Below are positions 57,282 to 64,000 of a DNA stretch of 64,000 nucleotides, in pieces. Source of the stretch: Sabellastarte sp. h YS-2021 (taxonomy: Eukaryota; Annelida; Polychaeta; Sabellida; Sabellidae); assembly GCA_964017235.1 (NCBI GenBank), contig OZ024930.1:24308614-24372613 (forward strand), written 5' to 3'. Made by a program: the position numbers and the translations under genes. The notes under the pieces are model-generated. The model was not told where the DNA came from. It ran no database searches and saw nothing but the letters and a program-made list of their open reading frames with translations. Each line of letters begins with the position of its first letter. The first letter of the stretch is position 1.

Positions 57282-57474
57282 CCCCACCTCTGAGGCCGGG
57301 GATAGATTCCCGGTACGGCCTCAAGTGGGAAAGCTGGTAGTTGCTTGCCGTTGGTCAGCAGGTTACAGTGCACAACCCTAGCGAACTATATGTACTGGTT
57401 TCCTCTGCCCTTTCAACTACCCGTCGTGATATGACCTGTACAGTGTTGAAAGCGACGTAAAACCCCAAATAAAC
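57282..57474 (+). mobile_element. SINE family A, 5'-truncated
   Basis: Starts within the head (cccacctctgaggccgggg), so the A box is missing, and runs to gcgacgtaaaaccccaaataaac. The 17-base duplication aatccatttacagtata lies at 57265-57281 and 57475-57491, so truncation happened at insertion. Confidence 0.88.
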
Positions 57475-57491
57475 AATCCATTTACAGTATA

Positions 57492-58135
57492 ATGTGAGGT
57501 AAAAACATTACAAAAACGCTATGTTAAGAATGAGAAAGAAAAACAGTGCAATTAGTTATAATTTTGAGTCAACAGATAGAAAATACTGTAAATTATTAAT
57601 AAACCTGAAAAACTGTTTTCACTTGGTCACACAATAATAAAATTTTCAGCCTTTTTCAACAAAAACATTTCTGGGTTTAAAAGGGACCAAGTGTTAACCA
57701 ATCAAAAAATCGGTGAATTATTTCATGGACAGTCATTTTTTGGATTCCATCTCAGCTATAAAACTCTTCAGCTATTTCTGGGGAAAGGGAGATCAGGGAG
57801 GTAAAACCAGCTAAAATTTGTATGCACTTTTTTGGACTGTATAGGTGGCGCGTATTAAGTAGCACACAGTTTGAGTGTTGGGAGGTGATCTAGTAAATTG
57901 CGTACAGGGTTAAAAGTTAGGTACTTTATGGTAAAGCCAGGAATGGGGTTATAATTCGATTTGCTCAACATGTGTACTCTACACAAGGTGTGGCAGTGCT
58001 CTGTAAATTGGGTTAAAAATCTAACCAGCTCAGGGGGACATGCTTGGTCAAGGTTGTCTAGCTTTTAGTTCACCTGGTTTCTGACCAGTACTTTCTGTCT
58101 ATCAGTGGTCTATATAAACTGTGACATTTTGTAAA
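57492..58135. other. no recognisable gene
   Basis: AT-rich. The last part may be the 5' leader of YR element 7, but its limit cannot be fixed. Confidence 0.35.
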
Positions 58136-58645
58136 CTAGCATATTGTGAGGATTGTCAAACTACTGTTAGTGCTTGATGAAAGTCTGAATTTGGCCTTTT
58201 ACAAACGATTAGTGGCAGAGATTCGAACCTTTTAACCAGCACTGACAGTACATCACCCATTATGGGAAAAAGAAAAACTAAGGCTGTTATAGCAGTTGAA
58301 CCCCAAGGAACTCTTACCAACGATGAAAATGGGGGTTCACAGTCAAAAATTCAGTTATTAGAAGACAAAGTGGACAAATTAGTGCAAACAGTATCTGCTT
58401 TGACCGAAAGTATGAAGAAGACATCTCAAGCACAACCATTGTCACTTGTTGCCCACAGTTCTATGCACAGTGAGAAGGACCTGAGTGCCCAGAAGTTGCC
58501 CAGTTTTGAAGAGTTAAGGCCTGATATGTGGATTCAAGCGGAAGTCCAGAGGCGTCTACACCAATATGACAGGACCTCTAGAACATCAAATCCAACCAAA
58601 GGTAAAGCAGTTGATGTTAACTTAAAGTCTGGTAGATACAGGGCA

Positions 58646-59558
58646 GGGGCCGGATTCACGAAAGGTCTCAAGTCTCAAATCTGAGATTTTGATCTCAAAT
58701 CTAAGATTTTTCTTAGATTTTTCTTAGATTTGAGACCTTTTGCTCAGTTGGGATTCAAGGGGGCTCGGTGGTGTAGTGGTTAGAGTTCTCGCCTCCAACC
58801 TCTGTGGCCGCCGGTTCGAATCTCGGGCCGGGTGCTTCATGTTGGAAAGTTGGTAGTTACTTGCCGATGCCCGGTGGTTTACAGTGCAGTGTGCACTGGT
58901 TTCCTCCACCCGTAAACTACCTGTCGCAATATGACCCTGGCTGTTGAACGCGACGTAAAACAATAAATAAATCTAAATCTAAATCTCAGTTGGGATTCAG
59001 AAAAGATCTCAGGCTAAGATTTTTCTCAGATTTGGTCTCAAATCTAAGACTGCCTAGGGGGTGACTTAAGTTTTCATAAAATGGAGTATATGTAGTAAAA
59101 CGTCACAAAACGAAATGGAAATAGTGAAGTATGACATATTATTTAACTTTTAACACAAAATATGATTATATATTTAAGAGTTTGTACAAAAACAACAGTA
59201 AACATTTACATTACAAATTTACACGAAGGGCTAGTTTTGCTGTTATAATCAGTTCTTTTGAATGTCAGTACAAATTATAGTAAAAGACAATGTTTTGCTT
59301 GATTGAAAAATTCTAAAATGTAAGTATATATATGCTAGAGTGGTAAAATATAAATGCGTGTGCTTTCCACTAATCTCAACAAAATGTTACTTCAATTTTA
59401 ATCGGTCCAGACTCAAAACTTAGCTGAGATTTTGGTCTCAGCTGAGATTCCTTTCGTGAATCTCAACTTAAGCAGAATCTGAGCCAAAAATCTCAGATTT
59501 GAGAAAAATCTCGGCTGAGATTTGGCTAAGACTTCAGACCTTTCGTGAATCCGGCCCC
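58646..59558. repeat. inverted-repeat (MITE-like) element inside a gag region
   Basis: Ends ggggccggattcacgaaagg and cctttcgtgaatccggcccc are perfect inverted copies. The arms hold many tctcaaatctgagattt-type segments. The flanking ggg on both sides is compatible with a 3-base duplication. A family B SINE sits in its left arm. No transposase. Confidence 0.87.
58758..58984 (+). mobile_element. SINE family B, full length, inside the MITE-like element
   Basis: Head with tggtgtagtggttag and ggttcgaatct, standard body, tail AAATCTAAATCTAAAT. The 15-base duplication ctcagttgggattca lies at 58743-58757 and 58985-58999. Confidence 0.92.
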
Positions 59559-60535
59559 TGGGGTACATAATGTGTACAAAGCTATTAACTGGCCACATGA
59601 CTTTTGTACAATCTTAAATGGGAAACAACCGATATATGATGATCTAAATGTTTACCAGTGGGCCCAGGGATATACTTTTTGCGTCTTAGATGAGCAAAAT
59701 AACCAGATCCGCGAAAATATGTTAAAACATTTCACTAATGTGTTACAAGATGCTATTGAGTTGTCCTTCACTACTGCTAAGAGAGCCCATGGGGTGGTAC
59801 TTCAAGAGATAGAAAAAGGAAAAATTGATTGGAATCAGTTGGATCAAATTGAAAAAATTAGATCCCGAAATGCACAAAGAGTTATTGGCAACCCCAATGC
59901 CTCAAAATTGCCGGAATTTGCAGAAAAAACTTTTATTTGCAAACTGTTTGATAAAGGTTCATGCAAATTTGAGAAACAAAGTGAACACACAGACAAAGGT
60001 ATCACTTACCAACATTATTGTAGCTATTGTTATAGTTCAGCAGGCAAGAAATATGACCACCCAAAAACAAAATGTCATAGATTAAGGAAAGATACAATGG
60101 AATCTATTGAAAATTAGAATGTTTAAAAATAAGAAATCCCCTACCCTATACAATCAAAGTTACGAGAGGGAAATACAGGTCAGGAACTATAGCAGTGGCT
60201 ACACGTTACCAGACTGTAAGTTATCATGTGAACAAGTAAAAAATACATATTATATAGATAAAGTTTGGGTTACTAGTGAGTTAGGTAACCACAAAGTTAA
60301 TGTCAACACAGAGGTAAAAAACCAACAGTTAATTCAAGAAAATGTTCCTAGCTGTGGTTATAAACCAATGTTAGACCAGAAATGGTGTTCAGTTAATAGT
60401 GTGTGGGCAAGTACACAAAGTAAAGTTCTAAAAACATCAAATTTAAATGTCAATGCCCAAGAGTTTTATCCGGGGAATATAACAAGATATACAAAAATTG
60501 GGTGTAATGTCTTTGCCAAGGTTTTCTCCCCTAAA

Positions 60536-60774
60536 TTTATTTATTTATTTATTTGGGGTTTTACGTCGATTTCAACACTGTACAGGTCATATCACGACGG
60601 GTAGTTGGAAGGGCAGAGGAAACCAGTACATACAGTTCGCTAGGGTTGTGTACTGTAAACTGCCGACCAACGGTAAGCAACTACCAGCTTTCCCACTTAC
60701 GGCCATGACGGGGATCGAACCCCGGCCTCAGAGGTGGGAGGCGAGAGTGTTACCACTCTGCCACCATGGCCCCC
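60536..60774 (-). mobile_element. SINE family A, full length
   Basis: Reversed complete copy with head (ccactctgccacc, atcgaaccccggcc), body and a ttatttattt tail. The 12-base duplication ttctcccctaaa lies at 60524-60535 and 60775-60786. It interrupts the linker of YR element 7. Confidence 0.92.
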
Positions 60775-61284
60775 TTCTCCCCTAAAAACATGGTAGATCT
60801 AAACGTATGTTATACGGCTAAAACAGTTAATAAATCAGCTATAAATAACAATGATTTGAATATTGAAAAAACATTCTAATGGAAAATCTGAAACTATGAA
60901 CCAGGTAGAAACCTTGGATAGAGATTTCACCAATCCAAAAACTAGTGCAAATATAACTCTTGGCCAAAGTACATCTGTACTGAATAAATGTGACATATAT
61001 GACCATATGGTTAGTACAACAGCCAAGATAGACAAAACTGTGTTGAAAAACATTTCCTCCACCAGCAGGCCACGTGATACGGTCAATAGGAATCAACAAA
61101 ACATTATTATTTCTTTTATAATGTTAAACAGTAAAGCTTGTCATACTTGGCTGGGTTCTATCAGTACGGGGAATTGCCACAATGAAGTACAGAAAAAGTA
61201 CGTTGGTAGTATAGACTACGAAAGAGTATTGGCGCCACCATAGTGTTTCAAAATCCCTCATATTATTTATGGTACAAACTTTCT

Positions 61285-61370
61285 ACAATATACAATAATG
61301 AAAATTTCGCCAACAACAATGAAAACTTCGCCAATAATGAAAACTTCGCCAACAACGATGAAAAGTGTTG
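61285..61370. repeat. short minisatellite, (aacttcgccaacaacaatgaa)-type
   Basis: Four to five units of 12 or 21 bases, of the same sequence family as the larger array at 62955-63495. The array has ended before 61380. Confidence 0.75.
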
Positions 61371-61539
61371 CTAATAATAGTAACAAGCGGTACATAAGAA
61401 AACCAGGAATGAACTCTGATTGTATGGACATGTGGGTGTAAATGACTGGCGGTACATTATCAAACATGGAATGGACCCTGATGTATCTGCATTATGCAGC
61501 AATTGTCTGCAAGTTTTTGGTAGTTGGCAAGAATTTAGT

Positions 61540-61875
61540 TTATTACCTCCACTAAGGAGGTTATGTTTTTGCCTGGGTTTGTTTGTGAGTTTGTTTGTGA
61601 TCAAGATAACTCAAAAACTTATGGACGTATTTTGATGAAATTTTCAGGATATGTCTGAAAGGGTAAAAGGGAAGAAATGATTTAATTTTGGGAGTGATCC
61701 AGATCACTATCTGGATCTTCTGGAACCATGAAATTTATTTTTAAAGACAGATAACTCAAAAAGGTATTGATGGATTTTGCTGAAATTTTCAGAAAATCTC
61801 CTAAATGGGACAAGGAACAAGTGATTAGGTTTTGGGATTGATTTGGATCACCGTTTGGATCATCTGGATACAGTA
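61540..61875 (+). repeat. dispersed repeat with two related ~160-base units
   Basis: Begins ttacctccactaaggaggtt. Two units (61600-61705 and 61747-61855) each carry agataactcaaaaa, tgatgaaattttcag or its variant, and gggattgatttggatcac-like ends. I know similar sequence (cctccaccaaggaggtt, aagataactcaaaaag) as a widespread repeat in marine animal genomes, but cannot name the transposon it belongs to. It ends at a family A SINE fragment. Confidence 0.55.
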
Positions 61876-61991
61876 CAGAACAGTACAAAACCTTGACCAA
61901 GTGTATATATTGGTTTCCTCTGCCCATGAAAGTGCCCTTCGTGATATGGCCTATACAATGTGTTGAAAGCAATGTTAAAACCCAAATAAAT
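61876..61991 (+). mobile_element. SINE family A, 3' fragment
   Basis: Only the 3' body is left: ggtttcctctgcccatg, cgtgatatggcctataca, gaaagcaatgttaaaaccc and an AAATAAATAA tail. The tRNA-like head is missing. Confidence 0.8.
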
Positions 61992-61994
61992 AAT

Positions 61995-62950
61995 TTATTT
62001 ATAACTTAATAATTCCACATTGACCTGTATCTGACCTTACATGGGATGGTTCATGTAAGAGGAGAGTTTTGATGGTGTATTAGGTTGGGTTTGAATCCAA
62101 GATGTAATTTACCTTACCCTCTGAATTGAGTTTGAGCTTTGAGCGGCTGACCTGGTGTCAAGTCAAACCAAGAACATGTAGGATTGATACTGGCTTAGAT
62201 GCATTTACACAGCAAACCTTCATTTTATGCGATTCTAAGTAAGAAACTAATTTGTTGACAAGGAATGCTTGAGTTTCATAAAATGTATATGCTTGAGCCA
62301 CACCCAGAATATATTAGTGGATATGCCACTGTATAACAGTGGCTTAAATTTTGTAGGTGCAACTTTTTCACAAAAAAAAATTAAATCTGGGACTAGAGTG
62401 AGGGCATAATGATTCTGTAGCACCAATCAGTTACATTTATGTGTCATTTCATCATTTTTAAAGCATTTCATCATTTTAATGCACAATTTTTGTTTCTAAT
62501 CCTGGCAAGACTATTCTTGATGCATTGCAAGTCTCAGTGGTTTGAGCATTGCAATAGTCGAGTCTGCTGCTGACCAAAGCATTTGCAGCCATGGTAGCAG
62601 AATCCTGTCAAAAGTGTTTTCAAGTCTGCCTACGACCTATAACCTTTATCATTTTATTCAAATTAAGTTTTATAGTGCTTAATCTCCATATCAAGACAGA
62701 CTCTAAGGCACTCAATTATTACCATATTTAATCTCTTAGTCCAATATATCTTTTTGTCAGATATCATTTAAATTGACAATCTTAAGTTTGGTTTGTCCTA
62801 GTTGGGTTAGACCTATAATCTTTATCATCTGTTAAATTTACAATTTTAAGTTCAGTTAGCCCAGCATAAAATTGGCTACCTAGTATCCCAACTTAAACTA
62901 TAGCCATTCCTGAAATGAACTGACTCACACTGGGCACTGGGCACATTAAG
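61995..62950. other. no recognisable gene; short direct repeat
   Basis: AT-rich. The phrase gacctataa(t/c)ctttatcat appears at about 62634 and 62811 with related flanks, so an old duplication is likely. No coding region. Confidence 0.4.
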
Positions 62951-62954
62951 ATTC

Positions 62955-63495
62955 ATTGTAAACTTTGTCAACAACAATGCAAACTTCAGTAATAATGAAA
63001 ACTTCGCCAACAACAATGAAAACTTCACCAATAATGAAAAGTTCGCCAACAACAATGAAAAGTTCGCCACCAACAATGAAAAGTTCGCCACCAACAATGA
63101 AAACTTCGCCACCAACAATGAAAACTTCACCAACAACAATGTAAACTTCACCAACAACAATGTAAACTTCACCAACAACAATGTAAACTTCACCAACAAC
63201 AATGTAAACTTCACCAACAACAATGTAAACTTCACCAACAACAATGTAAACTTCACCAACAACAATGTAAACTTCACCAACAACAATGTAAACTTCACCA
63301 ACAACAATGAAAACTTCGCCAACAACAATGAAAACTTCAATAATGAAAAGTTCGCCACCAACAATGAAAACTTCGCCACCAACAATGAAAACTTCGCCAC
63401 CAACAATGAAAACTTCACCAATAACAATGAAAACTTCACCAATAACAATGAAAACTTCACCAACAACAATGAAAATTTCGCTAACAATATTGTAA
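62955..63495. repeat. 21-base minisatellite, about 25 units
   Basis: Units of the form aaaacttc(g/a)ccaacaacaatg. Blocks differ: the centre (63125-63300) is a homogeneous run of the ...aatgtaaacttcacc variant, while the flanks mix cgcc/cacc and ccaccaac/ccaacaac forms and a few 12-base short units. Because 21 is a multiple of 3 all frames stay open, giving a spurious minus-strand frame of seven-residue repeats. Confidence 0.93.
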
Positions 63496-63582
63496 ACTTT
63501 GCCTTTTACCGCATCTTCCTTCTAATTGGCCAAAATGTCATTGAAATAATGAAATTAATGTTTTCTATGTAAATGCATCTCA

Positions 63583-63814
63583 AGGGGCCACGGTGCAGAG
63601 TGGTAACACTCTCGCCTCCCACCTCTGAGATCAGGGTTCAGTTCCCAGCCCAACCTCAAGTGCGAAAGCTGGTAGTTGCTTGCCATTGGTCAGCAGTTTA
63701 CAGTACAGAAGCTTGACCAACTGTATGTACTAGTTTCCTCTGTCCTTCCAACTACCCGTCGTGATATGACCTGTACAGTGTTGAAAGCGACGTAAAACCC
63801 AAAATAAATAAATA
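63583..63814 (+). mobile_element. SINE family A, full length
   Basis: Head ggggccacggtgcagagtgg (one base shorter in the A box than the consensus), B-box region gggttcagttccc, complete body and an AAATAAATAAATAAC tail. I found no clear target duplication. Confidence 0.88.
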
Positions 63815-63899
63815 ACAAGCCATTCTATATATCCATTACACTATAGTTTCCATTTTCTTTCTTCATAGACCAATTCTTTTTCCTTGCAAACTGCTTGCC

Positions 63900-64000
63900 A
63901 GTTTTGCCATGGCTTTAACCCCCAGTCTAAATTTCTATACCTGCTAGTTCTTTGGCTTTGCCAGTAGTTTGGGTAACCTTGCTGGAGGCCACATGTCTTC
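63900..64000 (+). mobile_element. end fragment of a YR retroelement (element 8)
   Basis: The stretch from about 63925 (taaatttctatacctgctag, ttggctttgccagtagtttg, gggtaaccttgctggagg, ccacatgt) aligns with 3960-4035 in YR element 1, where the same order of motifs occurs. It runs off the window. The rest of the element would lie to the right or was lost. Confidence 0.6.

Larger units (their letters stand above)
58140..61243 (+). mobile_element. YR retroelement 7 (DIRS order), gag part only, interrupted
   Basis: The gag-like region starts at the ATG of MGKRKTKAVIAVEPQG (58262), is interrupted by a MITE-like element (58646-59558), and resumes with the family core INWPHDFCTILNGKQP, YDDLNVYQWAQGYTF and the Cys/His cluster CKLFDKGSCKFEKQS, HYCSYCY, HPKTKC up to 60117. 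Beyond lies polar linker-like sequence to about 61243, itself cut by a SINE. RT, RNase H and recombinase are missing. Fossil. Confidence 0.72.

Noticed and set aside
62876-63487. Minus-strand frame of about 203 codons with seven-residue repeats (LLLVKFS/LLVAKFT)
   Set aside because: It is the translation of a 21-base minisatellite; all three frames stay open because the unit is a multiple of three.
62955-63495. CRISPR-like regular repeat
   Set aside because: Units are contiguous with no unique spacers, in animal DNA; it is a minisatellite.

Overview
The window is animal nuclear DNA that is AT-rich, very gene-poor and packed with nested transposable elements. The organism looks like a lophotrochozoan, most likely a mollusc and perhaps a bivalve. 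This rests on the mix of tRNA-derived SINEs with a shared tail module, a Nimb-type LINE carrying RNase H, a LINE with a 2A-like leader, and many tyrosine-recombinase (YR) retroelements of the DIRS order. That placement is inference and was not tested by any search.

Layout. 1-2190: 3' part of a LINE, minus strand, sitting in YR element 1 (2192-about 4500, plus). 4500-6325: no gene, ending in a short tandem repeat. 6340-6574: a SINE. 6838-12555: a complete-length Nimb-like LINE, minus strand, flanked by a 14-bp target duplication. 13380-14170: an integrase fossil. 15110-15676: an inverted-repeat element. 17416-23618: YR element 2, minus strand, nearly whole, with split direct repeats. 24440-25000: a CR1/L2-like LINE piece cut by a SINE. 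25460-26879: two exons of a host gene for a secreted Ly6/three-finger-like protein, minus strand, with a 5S-like relic in its intron. About 27678-33300: YR element 3, minus, nearly whole. About 34950-47300: YR element 4, plus, split by YR element 5 (about 38955-45215, minus). 47330-47750: a LINE start with a 2A-like motif. 48590-53235: decayed YR element 6. 53250-57490: SINEs hit by other elements. 58140-61243: YR element 7, a gag fragment cut by an inverted-repeat element that itself holds a SINE. 61285-63490: minisatellites and a dispersed repeat. 63583-64000: a SINE, then an end fragment of YR element 8.

How the parts work together. The YR elements share one plan: a gag-like ORF with a Cys/His cluster, a reverse transcriptase-RNase H region, then a tyrosine recombinase with the HxxRRSG box. 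I see no methyltransferase domain between RNase H and YR. With the split direct repeats of element 2, this fits Ngaro-like better than DIRS1-like elements. The SINEs depend on LINE machinery. Three SINE families with different tRNA-like heads share one 3' body, and a 450-bp derivative keeps only the two ends of a Nimb-like LINE. The only convincing host coding sequence is the Ly6-like exon pair. A second possible terminal exon near 16.2 kb is weaker. No bacterial-style operons, CRISPR arrays, rRNA operons or functional tRNA genes were seen.
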